Assembly (NCBI GenBank): GCA_028877275.1
Contig: JAPPFP010000006.1
Span: 310,001 to 374,000, forward strand
Reading direction: 5' to 3'
DNA: 64,000 bases
Source: Acidobacteriota bacterium
Lineage (GTDB): Bacteria; Acidobacteriota; Thermoanaerobaculia; Multivoradales; Multivoraceae
Made by a program: the position numbers and the translations under genes. Below, piece after piece: positions 1 through 8,248 of this stretch (the first letter of the stretch is position 1; each line of letters starts with the position of its first letter). The notes beneath the pieces were generated by a model. It saw nothing but the letters and a program-made list of their open reading frames with translations. It was not told where the DNA came from and ran no database searches.

Positions 1-1
1 C

Positions 2-844
2 GGCGCGATCCGGGCCCATCACCAGTACCACTGGAACGACAGTTGGGACTGGGACGAGGTCGATCCGCCGATGCTCATCGACGTCGAGCGCGGCGGCAGC
101 ACGCGCAAGGCCCTGGTCCATCCAGGCCGCAACGCCTACATCTGGGTGCTGGAGCGGAGCGCCGACTCGATCGGTTTCCTGGACGCGACGAAGTTCGTCT
201 ACCAGGACGTGTTTACGTCGATCGATCCAGAGACCGGGCGGCCCGAGTACGACCCGGCGAAGACCCCGGGCACCGGCGAACGGGCGGTGTTCTGTCCGTC
301 CTGGTCCGGCGCCAAGAACTGGCCGCCGGCCGCCTACCACCCGGGAACGAAGCTGCTCTACATCCCCGCCAACGAGAACACGTGCTCCCACCTCGAGGGC
401 GTCGAGGAGGAGTACCGCCCGGGCCGCACCTTCATGGGCATGGAGGGAGGCTTCGTCTCGCGCGAGGGCGCGGACCACTACGGCGAACTGCAGGCGTGGA
501 ACCTGGACACGCGGGAGAAGGTCTGGACCGTCGAGTTCGAGCGCAAGCTCTGGGGGCCGGTGCTGACGACGGCGGGGGGCCTGGTCTTTGTGGGCGGCAC
601 GAGCGACCGCTACTTCCGTGCCTTCGACGCGGCGACGGGGGAGCTTCTGTGGCGCCAACGCACGAACTCCGGCGTCACCGGCGTGCCCACGTCCTTTGAG
701 GTCGACGGCGTGCAGTACATCGCGGTCCAGTCGGGCTGGGGCGTCGACGCGCAGCGCGGCACGAACCATCTGGACGGAGCGATCGGCACCCGGACCTACG
801 TGCCGCAGGGCGGCGTGCTCTGGGTCTTCGCCCTGCCCGACTAG
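2..844 (+). CDS. PQQ-dependent alcohol/methanol dehydrogenase-type protein, C-terminal part
   Basis: The reading frame is open from base 2, so the N-terminus lies outside the window; 280 residues remain. The product looks like the C-terminal half of a quinoprotein dehydrogenase, a periplasmic enzyme that oxidises alcohols using pyrroloquinoline quinone and passes electrons to cytochrome c. Visible family signs are beta-propeller blades ending in the tryptophan-docking type repeat (AFDAATGELLW near residue 205, and AWNLDTREKVW), and a closing blade with GVPTSFEVDG and YIAVQSGWG. Many secreted quinoproteins share this architecture, so the exact substrate cannot be assigned. The gene stands alone on this side; the next gene begins 115 bases downstream. 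Confidence 0.85.
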   Translation, partial: GAIRAHHQYHWNDSWDWDEVDPPMLIDVERGGSTRKALVHPGRNAYIWVLERSADSIGFLDATKFVYQDVFTSIDPETGRPEYDPAKTPGTGERAVFCPSWSGAKNWPPAAYHPGTKLLYIPANENTCSHLEGVEEEYRPGRTFMGMEGGFVSREGADHYGELQAWNLDTREKVWTVEFERKLWGPVLTTAGGLVFVGGTSDRYFRAFDAATGELLWRQRTNSGVTGVPTSFEVDGVQYIAVQSGWGVDAQRGTNHLDGAIGTRTYVPQGGVLWVFALPD

Positions 845-959
845 CGGCCCCAACCCGGGAGTCGCCGCGGCGGCCGGTGCTGTAGTCTGCCGCCCCCCAA
901 GCCCAGGATCACACCAAGCCGCCGATCACAGCAGGACCTAGCCCGATTGGAGTTCGCAG

Positions 960-2054
960 ATGGAAGTCGCCAGCGCTGACGCCCAGGCCCAGGCCAGGGA
1001 ACGACTCGATGCCCACGTCCGGGACATGATGGCGTGGCACTTCAGCCCGGACACCGGAACGCCGTTCTGGCTGGACTTCGCGTCGAAGCTCGACTTCGAC
1101 CCGCGCAGCGATGTCGCCTGCTACGCGGACCTGCGCAAGTTCCCGCCGTTCGAGGACGAGTGGCTGCGCGGCGGTCCGGTGCGGCGCTGGGTGCCGAAGG
1201 CGATGGCCGACGACCCGATCTACGTCTTCGAGACCGGCGGCACGACCGGCATCCCGAAGAGTCGGGTGGCGCTCAACGACTTCCGTACGGACTACGAGCT
1301 GTTCAGCGCCAGCCTGCCGGACGAACACTTCCCGCCGGGCAGCAACTGGCTGATGCTGGGGCCGTCGGGCCCGCGCCGCCTGCGTCTGGCGGTGGAGCAC
1401 CTCTGCCAGTACCGCGGCGGCATCTGCTTCTGCGTCGACCTCGACCCGCGCTGGGTGATCAAGCTGATCAAGAAGGGCTGGATGGAGCACCTGGAAGCGT
1501 ACAAGGACCACGTGATCGACCAGGCGCTGGCGGTGCTGTCGGCCGGTCACGACATCCAGGCGATGTTCGCGACGCCAAAGCTGCTCGAGTCTCTCTGCCT
1601 GGCGCTCGAGGACCGCGGTCAGACACTCGCCGACACCGGCATCAAGGGCATCTTCTCGGGCGGCACGGAGTTCACGCCGCAATGGACCCGCTTCGCGGTC
1701 GAGGAGCTGCTCGACGGCGTCTATATGACGCCCACCTATGGCAACACCCTGATGGGCCTGGCCGCGTCGCGGCCGGTCACGCCGGCGGACGGCTACACGA
1801 TCGCCTACTACGCGCCGCAGCCGCGGGCCGTGCTCGAGGTCGTCGACCCGGACGATCCGGACCAGGTCGTCGACTACGGCGCCACCGGCCGCGTGCGGCT
1901 CACGACGTTGACCCGCGAGTTCTTCGTGCCCGGCTTCCTCGAGCGCGACGAGGGCGAGCGGGAGCAGCCCTACGTCGACTACCCCTGGGACGGCGTCAGC
2001 GGCGTGCGGCCGTTCGCGCGGTTGGCCTCGGCGACGACGGTCGGGGTGTACTAG
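960..2054 (+). CDS. Adenylate-forming enzyme (phenylacetate-CoA ligase-like)
   Basis: A 364-residue protein with the phosphate-binding loop of the ANL superfamily (acyl-CoA synthetases, luciferases), ETGGTTGIPKS at residues 91-101. A later segment, GIKGIFSGGTEFTPQW, fits the A5 region of PaaK-like ligases, and PTYGNTLMG fits the adenine-binding region. These enzymes activate a carboxylate with ATP as an acyl-adenylate and often transfer it to CoA. It is shorter than typical PaaK proteins (about 430 residues), and the C-terminal lid domain with its catalytic lysine looks reduced, so it may only adenylate or may act on an unusual substrate. The start is ATG, with no strong ribosome site visible. 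Confidence 0.75.
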   Translation: MEVASADAQAQARERLDAHVRDMMAWHFSPDTGTPFWLDFASKLDFDPRSDVACYADLRKFPPFEDEWLRGGPVRRWVPKAMADDPIYVFETGGTTGIPKSRVALNDFRTDYELFSASLPDEHFPPGSNWLMLGPSGPRRLRLAVEHLCQYRGGICFCVDLDPRWVIKLIKKGWMEHLEAYKDHVIDQALAVLSAGHDIQAMFATPKLLESLCLALEDRGQTLADTGIKGIFSGGTEFTPQWTRFAVEELLDGVYMTPTYGNTLMGLAASRPVTPADGYTIAYYAPQPRAVLEVVDPDDPDQVVDYGATGRVRLTTLTREFFVPGFLERDEGEREQPYVDYPWDGVSGVRPFARLASATTVGVY

Positions 2055-2064
2055 GAGCCTGTCG

Positions 2065-2673
2065 CTAGGGCGCGGCCCGGTTTCGGTAGAGCGCCGGGTC
2101 CACTACTTCGGCCATCGCTTGTTCGTCCAGGCCGTCCACGAGACTGGCGACTTGCGTGGCCGCAGCCGCGGGGTCGCGCAGCGCCTCGCCGTAGTCGATC
2201 TCGATCCACTCGAACTGCGGCGCGTGCCGGAGGAGGTAGTTCACCCGCCAGAGCTGGTCCTGCCACAGTTCCATCATCCGAGCGTCCGGCGTGTCGTCCG
2301 TCTCGTTGCGCCGGTTGAGCATCTTGCGCTGCGATGCAAGGACCTCGGTGAGGTCGCGCCGCATCAGGATGACCCTGTAGTTCAGGTTCGGCGGCAGGTC
2401 CTTGAGCAGGAAGGAGATGACTTTGACCGCGCGGCCGCGTGACGCGCGGAGCCAGGACTTGTCCGGAGCGTTCGCCAGATCCTTGACCCGCTCATCCTCG
2501 TAGTAGCCGCGCGGGTTGTCCTCGTCGGCTTCCCGCTCGCCGTCGGTCACGATCTCCATGCCCCCGGCCTCGAGCATTTTCATCGCCATGGAGGTGCCGG
2601 AGCGAGGCAGGCCCGAGACGACGACGATGGGCCGGCCGTAGCGGAGTCGTCTCCAGAGTGTTCTGGCGCTCAT
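2065..2673 (-). CDS. Sulfotransferase-family P-loop protein
   Basis: A 202-residue protein on the minus strand, convergent with the adenylate-forming gene and separated from it by ten bases. Near the N-terminus VVVSGLPRSGTSM (residues 17-29) is the 5'-phosphosulfate-binding loop of the sulfotransferase superfamily, which moves sulfate from PAPS to an acceptor. A downstream segment, YRVILMRRDLTEVLASQ, corresponds to the 3'-phosphate-binding region, where arginine and serine contact PAPS. The protein is short, near the minimum for the fold, and no substrate can be inferred. It could equally be a kinase-like nucleotide-binding relative. Confidence 0.7.
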   Translation of the reverse strand: MSARTLWRRLRYGRPIVVVSGLPRSGTSMAMKMLEAGGMEIVTDGEREADEDNPRGYYEDERVKDLANAPDKSWLRASRGRAVKVISFLLKDLPPNLNYRVILMRRDLTEVLASQRKMLNRRNETDDTPDARMMELWQDQLWRVNYLLRHAPQFEWIEIDYGEALRDPAAAATQVASLVDGLDEQAMAEVVDPALYRNRAAP

Positions 2674-2805
2674 GGCGAAGGGGATGCTACCGGGAGATAC
2701 TGACCAGAGTAGACGAACCCCGTGGCGGACCGGTCGGCTGGACCCGTGCGCCGACCTTCGCTAGGGTGCGCGGCCGGTCGACGGAACCGCCAAGGAGAGT
2801 ACGAG

Positions 2806-3336
2806 ATGAGCGAGAGCAACGGAGGTTCGTGGGTAGAGGACTGCAAAGCCTGGACGGCGAAGTCGGTACTGGAACAGATGCGGGCAGTCGCCACCGAAGC
2901 CACAGACTCACGGGGCGTCGTGCCGGCGGGTGGCCGCGGATCATTCGGGCCGGCGCGGACGAGTGGGGAAGTGAAGCACCTCGCAACTACGTCAGGATTC
3001 TCGGTGGAGCTTCATGCCAACGGACCGTTGATGAGTCAGATCAGCGGAGTCTCGGTCTGGTTTGTAACTAAGGGCGAGGACGGTGCCACCGACCCGTTCC
3101 GCAACCAGAGCCGCGTCGAAGCGGAGACGACCCTTCACGGCCGGGACGGAAACCAAGAGACAACCAAGAGGGTGGCGTGCCTGGGACTCGATTGCGCGAC
3201 CGGCGAGCCCTGTCTGGTCAACGAGAACGGTCGCCGGATCACGGTCGAGGAGTTCGTCCGTGAGGTTCTGCTGCCAGTCCTGTTCCCTGGAATGGTGGCG
3301 GTCGACCACTCAGCGGAAGTGAATCGCAGCGCTTGA
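2806..3336 (+). CDS. Hypothetical protein
   Basis: A 176-residue soluble protein I do not recognise. ATG at 2806 was chosen because AAGGAG lies at 2792-2797, an ideal distance upstream; the frame is open further upstream, but that part is arginine- and proline-rich and has no ribosome site. There is no signal peptide or membrane segment. The C-terminal third has a recognisable rhythm (VACLGLDCATGEPCLVNE, then EFVREVLLPVLFP), which suggests a small folded domain. A perfect 15-bp hairpin follows the stop codon within five bases, so the gene is probably a single transcription unit. Confidence 0.55.
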   Translation: MSESNGGSWVEDCKAWTAKSVLEQMRAVATEATDSRGVVPAGGRGSFGPARTSGEVKHLATTSGFSVELHANGPLMSQISGVSVWFVTKGEDGATDPFRNQSRVEAETTLHGRDGNQETTKRVACLGLDCATGEPCLVNENGRRITVEEFVREVLLPVLFPGMVAVDHSAEVNRSA

Positions 3337-3340
3337 GAAG

Positions 3341-3374
3341 GTGCCTCAGCGCGAGTTGTCTCGCGCTGAGGCAC
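3341..3374 (+). terminator. Perfect 15-bp stem-loop after 176-aa gene
   Basis: GTGCCTCAGCGCGAG (3341-3355) pairs perfectly with 3360-3374 around a TTGT loop. It starts four bases after the stop codon of the preceding gene. There is no T-tract, so classical intrinsic termination is uncertain; it may end the transcript with another factor or protect its 3' end. Confidence 0.6.
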
Positions 3375-3605
3375 TGCGACAACAGGTTCTCGTCGGCTAC
3401 AGATGAGACCGACGCGGTACAACTGACCCGAGTAGACACCCCGCCGGTGTAGCGGGACCGGGAGGGCGGTCATGCGGAGCGCATGGCGAACCCCACGAGC
3501 CCCGTCGCGGCCTTGGCGAGGCCCTTTGACGAACGCGGACCGACCTGCGGGAGCCTGGGCTAGGATCGGCCCGGTTCGCGGGTCCACCCTAGAGAGGTAC
3601 TTCTG

Positions 3606-4040
3606 ATGATTGGCGAAGGCGCAAGTGTGGTGCGCGCCGTAAGCGCACTGGTCGAGAGAATGCGTGAGCGCCGCGTGGAATCCGAACTCACAGATCGGCT
3701 CGTCTCGATCGGGAGCGAAGCGCTACGCGTAGAGATGGCGCTGGCGGAAAAGCAGAGTGAGATCGACCGTCTCACGTCAAGACTGAACGCTATTCCCACG
3801 TTGTCGGACGCGGAGAAGTCGGAGCACACCCTCGTCAGCGTGTCTCCGTACGTCGACACAAGCGCCTATGCGTATTGCAAGGACGGAGACACGAACAACC
3901 CGTGGCTGTGCTGCCAGTGCTTCGATGTCGGCAGGCGCTCACTGCTACAGGCCGCGGAATCGAGAACTGGAGTAAACCCTAGACGTGGGCGGGTTGTGGT
4001 GCATCGGTGTAACGTTTGCGGTACCGAGGTAGCTCCATGA
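3606..4040 (+). CDS. Small coiled-coil and zinc-ribbon protein
   Basis: A 144-residue protein. The first 65 residues are charged and helical, likely a coiled coil (VERMRERRVESELTDRLVS and EKQSEIDRLTSRLN). The C-terminal half holds two cysteine pairs, CCQC around residue 100 and CNVCG at the extreme C-terminus, which would form a zinc ribbon. Proteins of this design are common as hypothetical genes in mobile and accessory DNA, where they may bind nucleic acid. GAGAGG upstream of the ATG gives a moderate ribosome site. It sits in a run of small unknown genes and has no recognised partner. Confidence 0.55.
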   Translation: MIGEGASVVRAVSALVERMRERRVESELTDRLVSIGSEALRVEMALAEKQSEIDRLTSRLNAIPTLSDAEKSEHTLVSVSPYVDTSAYAYCKDGDTNNPWLCCQCFDVGRRSLLQAAESRTGVNPRRGRVVVHRCNVCGTEVAP

Positions 4041-4083
4041 TCCCCTGGGCTGGAACCACAGCAAAGCAAAGGGAACCAGGGCG

Positions 4084-4449
4084 TCAGCCACCGGCAGCAA
4101 TCACGGCCAAATCGACAAGACCCCGCCATAGAAACGTCAGCGCGGTCACTGCTGCGGTGAGCAGAACTCCCAACATGATCCACTGACGGGAACTGAGGCG
4201 GTCGACTGCCGAGTCGATCCGGTTCACGATGAGGGTCTTGATCTCGGCAACGTCGGCTTTGGTGGCTGTGTGGTGGAGCTTCTCTTCGGCGGTAGCTAGG
4301 CGCCGCTCGTGGTCAAGCAGCGTAGAACCGTTGCCGTTGCCGCTCCCACTCCCGTTCCCATTACCACCGCCATCGCCGATGTCCCTGGCCACTGGAGGGT
4401 GGCCGGGCGGAATGAACCTCCCCGGCTGCTCCAACAGTTTGCCGCTCAT
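4084..4449 (-). CDS. Small tail-anchored membrane protein with coiled coil
   Basis: A 121-residue protein, third gene of a three-gene overlapping mini-operon. Its ATG overlaps the stop codon of the gene before it (ATGA at 4449-4446), which fixes the start. Order: a proline-rich N-terminus, a Gly/Asn/Ser repeat at about residues 26-43 encoded by near-repeated hexamers, a charged heptad segment (LLDHERRLATAEEKLHH), and one C-terminal membrane helix (WIMLGVLLTAAVTALTFLW). The layout resembles XhlA-like phage membrane proteins, where a helical cytosolic part precedes a single C-terminal membrane helix, but I see no specific match. Function unknown. Confidence 0.5.
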   Translation of the reverse strand: MSGKLLEQPGRFIPPGHPPVARDIGDGGGNGNGSGSGNGNGSTLLDHERRLATAEEKLHHTATKADVAEIKTLIVNRIDSAVDRLSSRQWIMLGVLLTAAVTALTFLWRGLVDLAVIAAGG

Positions 4450-4724
4450 GCGTCTAGTTGGCGCCAGTCCATCAGTTGGTCGACGAAGTTCACTTTGCCG
4501 AAGCCCGTGATGGCGCTGATGTTCACTGGTGCTACGAGGCCGTACCACCCCTCTTCCTTTCCGAGCTCGAGGTGGTCGCCCAGCGCCTGCTCCGCAGGCT
4601 CTGCCGAGTCGTCTGCTCCAACGATCCAAACGCCCTCGCAGAACGCCGCATGGCGCTTGAAGGCACTGAGCTTGCTACCGTCGGCCTTACTGTCCGGCGG
4701 AATGATGACGAGGAAGTACCTCAC
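4446..4724 (-). CDS. Hypothetical protein, middle gene of overlapping trio
   Basis: A 92-residue protein starting at GTG (4724), whose first bases overlap the TGA stop of the 31-residue ORF before it. Its own stop overlaps the ATG of the membrane-protein gene. The sequence is compact and looks like a folded domain (YFLVIIPPDSKADGSKL, then CEGVWIVGADDSAEPAEQAL and EEGWYGLVAPVN). I do not recognise the family. An in-frame ATG at 4997 would give a 183-residue form, but the added part is basic, low in complexity and covers the 31-codon ORF, so the GTG is preferred. Coupling to both neighbours suggests fixed stoichiometry. Confidence 0.5.
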   Translation of the reverse strand: MRYFLVIIPPDSKADGSKLSAFKRHAAFCEGVWIVGADDSAEPAEQALGDHLELGKEEGWYGLVAPVNISAITGFGKVNFVDQLMDWRQLDA

Positions 4725-4816
4725 CGGCGCTCGTCTTCTGCGCCCGGGACGCTGACCGGCTCGTGAGCCTGGAGAAGCCCGCAGGCTTGATCCAGCGATC
4801 GAGGGTTTGGTGCCAT
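4721..4816 (-). CDS. 31-residue ORF leading the overlapping trio
   Basis: A short ORF from ATG at 4816, preceded by GGAG on the minus strand a few bases upstream, ending in TGA that overlaps the GTG start of the next gene (GTGA). It could be a leader peptide that feeds ribosomes to the following gene, or a real micro-protein. Support is only positional: a ribosome site, a start, and a stop exactly at the next start. The encoded peptide (MAPNPRSLDQACGLLQ at its N-terminus) has no motif. Confidence 0.35.
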   Translation of the reverse strand: MAPNPRSLDQACGLLQAHEPVSVPGAEDERR

Positions 4817-5038
4817 GTGATTCTCCTGGTGCAGAATGGCGGGGAACACGCCCAAGCGCATGGCCTTCAGGTGGCCGAATAGCCGATCTTAGCCTCCTGG
4901 TTCGCCGGGATCCACCGGTTCCAACCCCTCCACCGTAACACGCTATCGACGCACGGCAGCGATTGACTTCCCACATCCTATAGACTACAGTAGACAACGC
5001 TACAGCCCCGGTTCAGGCCCCTTAGAGGAGGCTCCGAG

Positions 5039-6019
5039 ATGGCGAAACCGTCTACCGTGACGCTGCTCGAGTTGGCGCGCCGGTTTCCCGACGAGGAAGC
5101 GGCGACGCGTTGGTTCGAGAGCGTGTTCTGGCCCGATGGCGTGAAGTGGTGCCCGCATTGCGGCGGCGACGACACGCACGCCTGTAAGCACCCCACCATG
5201 CCGTACAGGTGCCGAGAGTGTCGGCGCTACTTCGGTGTCCGCACCGGAACCGTGATGGCGAAGTCGCCGCTCCCGCTCCTGAAGTGGCTCTACGCCATCT
5301 ATCTGGACGTGACGGCCCCGAAGGGCATCGCGTCGGTGCAGCTCGGCAAGGACATCGGGGTCTGCCAGAAGACCGCCTGGTTCATGCAGCAGCGCATCCG
5401 CGAGGGCTTCGAGGCCAGTGCGATGCGCGACCAGCTACGCGGCACCGTCGAGGTCGACGAGACCTTCGTGGGCGGCAAGCAGCCGACTCGGCACCGGCGG
5501 GACAGGCGCCGCTACTCCGCCGCCGACAACTGGGGCAAGACGATCGTGGTGGGAGCGATCGAGCGCAACGGCCGCGCGGTCGCGGTACCGATCCGATCCA
5601 ACGACGCACTCACGTTGACGCACTTCGTGAGGCTCCACGTCCGCTTCGCCTCAAGGGTCTTCACCGACGACCACGGCGGCTACGAGGACCTGATGGAGTC
5701 CTACCGCCACCGAACCGTCAAACACTCGCGGGGCGAGTACGTCCGCCCTGGCACCGACATCCACACGAACACGATCGAGTCGTTCTGGTCAGGCTTCAAG
5801 CGGGCCTTCAAGGGCACCTACCACAAGCTCTCGCCCAAACACCTGCATCGCTACCTGAACGAGTTCACGTGGCGCCACAACGTCCGGCATCTCGGGACAC
5901 TCGACCGGATGAAGGACGCGGCCAAGCGAATGGTCTGCAGGCGGCTGCGCTACCGCGACCTCATCATGCCGAACGGGTTGCCGTCCGGCGCTAATCCGCA
6001 GACCGCCTGGCTTCCTTGA
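5039..6019 (+). mobile_element. IS1595-family transposase, apparently intact
   Basis: A 326-residue DDE-type transposase of the IS1595/ISXO2 group, preceded by GAGGAGG. It has an N-terminal zinc ribbon (CPHCGGDDTHAC and CRECRRYFG, about residues 38-65), a helix-turn-helix-like stretch (SVQLGKDIGVCQKTAW), the first catalytic Asp in VEVDETFVGGK (about residue 140), the second in FTDDHGGYEDLM (about residue 212), and the late acidic and structural motifs NTIESFWSGFKR and SPKHLHRYLNEF. No frameshift or internal stop is seen, so it may still be active. A small tail-to-tail ORF overlaps its 3' end. I could not define terminal inverted repeats securely; short shared ACAACG words lie at 4994-4999 and, inverted, at 6186-6191. 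Confidence 0.85.
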
Positions 6020-6152
6020 TCTGCTTTCGCCTCTTGGGCCGCGGCCGCTTGAGCGCCGCCGCGACCTGCTCGGGAGTCGCGCCGCCGTACTGGGCCTTGT
6101 AGATCTTCTTGGTTTGCCGAGTATCGGTCTCGGCTTCGTCGGATGGTCTCAT
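5991..6152 (-). CDS. 53-residue basic hypothetical protein, tail-to-tail with transposase
   Basis: A small minus-strand ORF whose last 29 bases overlap the end of the transposase gene. Residues such as KIYKAQYGGATPEQVAAAL followed by a lysine/arginine-rich tail look like a short helical nucleic-acid-binding peptide. Upstream in-frame starts exist (to 6284), but the extension is arginine/proline-rich noise, so ATG at 6152 is preferred. It may be a passenger or regulatory ORF of the insertion element. Function not recognised. Confidence 0.45.
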   Translation of the reverse strand: MRPSDEAETDTRQTKKIYKAQYGGATPEQVAAALKRPRPKRRKQIKEARRSAD

Positions 6153-6287
6153 CCGCCAGAGTGTACCGCGGCAAGGGGGTAGTCTCGTTGTACGGTCCAG
6201 AGGGGTCCCCCGTTCGCCTCTTGGTCTCGTCCGTGTCGCCTTCGTCGAGTCCCGAGCCAGCCCAGGCTGCCTAGCCTTCTCCACACC

Positions 6288-6782
6288 TCACCGCTGCCTA
6301 GTCGTGGTGAAGTCCAGTCTCTCGATCAGGTCGAAGGTGTGGCAGTTGAACACGTCGAGATCACTGCACACGTCCGGCACGTGCCGATTCGCACCCTGTT
6401 TCCCCGGCTTCGACAGTTCTGTCGTAACCACAACGCGGTTAGCTTGGTCACGAAGTCCGTACGCAATCAGAAACGGATCGCGACCGATTCTCTCGACTTC
6501 CTCTTCCGTCAGGTCTTGTCCGTATCCTCGTTCCGTCACCTGCGCAACGAGTCGTTGGTCCGCCTCTTCGTCGAGCAGAAGAACGTCACGGTTCTCTTTG
6601 AGCCACTGCGTCAGTTCGTCCTTCTTCCCCGCTAGAACCTCTTCAAACATCTCCAACGGTATCCCCGCTTCGCCCCTCTCGCCGCAATCGATCAGCCATT
6701 CCCAGAAGTCGGGCACGCGTCCAAGAGGGTAGTAGTCGCGATTCGCGTCAATCAAGACGTTCGCGTCGAGCAGATAGAACAA
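6288..6782 (-). CDS. PIN-domain protein, putative toxin (DUF4411-like)
   Basis: A 164-residue protein with the fold signs of a PIN ribonuclease: N-terminal YLLDANVLIDANRDYY (first acidic residue Asp6), a central acidic segment EEVERIGRDPFLIAYG with the conserved D-x-x-L/I-I-A pattern, and a C-terminal NCHTFDLIERLDF. It lies 12 bases after a XRE-ImmA/IrrE-type gene on the same strand, a pairing described from comparative genomics as a toxin-antitoxin-like module (PIN with COG2856). It starts at TTG with a purine-rich GAGGGCAGGG just before it. PIN toxins cleave RNA; the specific target is unknown. Confidence 0.75.
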   Translation of the reverse strand: MFYLLDANVLIDANRDYYPLGRVPDFWEWLIDCGERGEAGIPLEMFEEVLAGKKDELTQWLKENRDVLLLDEEADQRLVAQVTERGYGQDLTEEEVERIGRDPFLIAYGLRDQANRVVVTTELSKPGKQGANRHVPDVCSDLDVFNCHTFDLIERLDFTTTRQR

Positions 6783-6794
6783 CCCTGCCCTCGC

Positions 6795-8045
6795 CTATCG
6801 AAGCTGAGGAGTGACCATTTTGCCAACGTGAGCGGGTCGGACACCGAGAAGTCGGGCAGTCTTAGTCGTAGATAGTGCTCCCGATGCGTTCATCCGTCGA
6901 GCGAACGAGAGGAGCGCATTCCCGACCCGGTGGCGCCGCACCGTGAAGTAGTTTGGGCCGCCTTTCGATTCACGGGCCTTGGTTCGCTGCCGGTCGCGGT
7001 GCTGCCGCCACTGATCCCGGAAGGCGCTCCGCAGGCGGTCGAACATCTGACCGTCAATGCTCCCCAACTTTAGGAGCCTATAGGCGACCATGGTCCTGCT
7101 GATGTTCTTCGTCCTGACGAAGTTGTCGATACGGTGTTCTAGTGCGGAACTGTCGGACGTGGGATCAATCGCAAGTTCCGCAAGGACGTGACTGGGTAGC
7201 AGCCACTCAGAGGCTACGTTGTTGCACAGTTGCTCAATCGCGGTTCCGGCGTGAGCACCACTGAGACCAGTTTGCCCAAGCAGCAGGTGAGTAACTTCGT
7301 GCAGGAGAGTGAATGACCATGCGGCCCTTGAATCGTTGTCGTTGATGACCACGAACGGAGCTATCTCATCCGCTATGGCGAAACCCCGGAAAACCTCTAC
7401 GTCCATGGCCGAATGGTGTGTGCCAAGATCTCCCTTCAGCAGGACAAAGACGCCAGCCTCTTCTAAGCCAGCTCGGAGGAGTGCGAATGCTTGGTCGGCC
7501 GAGGCCTCCGCATAGAAGGCCTCGACATCCAGACGCGGCCCAAGCACACGCTCCAAGCCCTGGACGCAGCGTCGCTCTAGCGAGACCCTCCCCGACTGGC
7601 TTTGTAGCTCGTCCCTCAGCCATTGGCTTCCCCGGGTTGACTTTGAAATCCAGCCCACCCAAGGCACGGTCTCCGCTTCGTCCTCCGCCTCGAGCGCCGC
7701 CCGAACCACGTACTGGCGGCTCCGGACGTTCCGAACGAGTGCCTCGACGAGCGCATCCGTCTGCAGGGAGCGTTCTACGGGCAAGCTACGAAAGTCAGCG
7801 CCCAGATCGCTCTGCCGAGGAGGGGCCGTCAGATAGAAGGCGAGCAGGGGCCGACGGTATTGCTTCGCCATGTTGACCAGAGTGCTGCGGCTTGGCTCGT
7901 CGTCCCCGCGTTCGAGGGCTGCAAGCCGGTCAACGGCGGTCACGCCGCGCGCGTCTCGGATGCCGACCTTGGACACGGCGTCTTGTAGCGTCAGGCCCGC
8001 ACTCTCGCGTGCCCAAGCCAGAATCTCGGGATTGACGGCTGGCAT
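6795..8045 (-). CDS. XRE-type HTH plus ImmA/IrrE zinc peptidase, putative antitoxin
   Basis: A 416-residue two-domain protein. The N-terminal 80 residues form a lambda-repressor-like helix-turn-helix (ARESAGLTLQDAVSKVG, then LAALERGDDEPSRSTL). The central part holds an ImmA/IrrE metallopeptidase site, LLHEVTHLLLG, near residue 247, with a following segment likely to carry the third ligand. The C-terminus is basic and probably regulatory. In this family the peptidase cleaves a repressor or is part of an antitoxin. Together with the PIN gene 12 bases downstream it makes a plausible two-gene toxin-antitoxin operon, with the HTH protein autoregulating. Codons are less GC-biased than in the core genes, consistent with transfer. 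Confidence 0.8.
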   Translation of the reverse strand: MPAVNPEILAWARESAGLTLQDAVSKVGIRDARGVTAVDRLAALERGDDEPSRSTLVNMAKQYRRPLLAFYLTAPPRQSDLGADFRSLPVERSLQTDALVEALVRNVRSRQYVVRAALEAEDEAETVPWVGWISKSTRGSQWLRDELQSQSGRVSLERRCVQGLERVLGPRLDVEAFYAEASADQAFALLRAGLEEAGVFVLLKGDLGTHHSAMDVEVFRGFAIADEIAPFVVINDNDSRAAWSFTLLHEVTHLLLGQTGLSGAHAGTAIEQLCNNVASEWLLPSHVLAELAIDPTSDSSALEHRIDNFVRTKNISRTMVAYRLLKLGSIDGQMFDRLRSAFRDQWRQHRDRQRTKARESKGGPNYFTVRRHRVGNALLSFARRMNASGALSTTKTARLLGVRPAHVGKMVTPQLR

Positions 8046-8248
8046 TCGTCAGGCGGAGAGTAGCATCGGCAACCATGAGTTCGCCGCGCTGGGTAGTGGT
8101 TGGATCTGAAATCTAGCCTGACCGCCGGCCCGTCGACCAGGAGCTAACGGGAGAGAGTCGCGGGGGATCGAGAAGACGGCATCGCCCTAGCGAAGTCGCT
8201 TCTCGCCCTATAGCGCCAGTCACCTAGACGCGCCGGCAACTCGTCTCT

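Noticed and set aside
4994-6191. Short ACAACG words at 4994-4999 and inverted at 6186-6191 as ends of the IS1595 element
   Set aside because: The match is only six bases; nearby similarity needs gaps. It is not enough to define terminal repeats.
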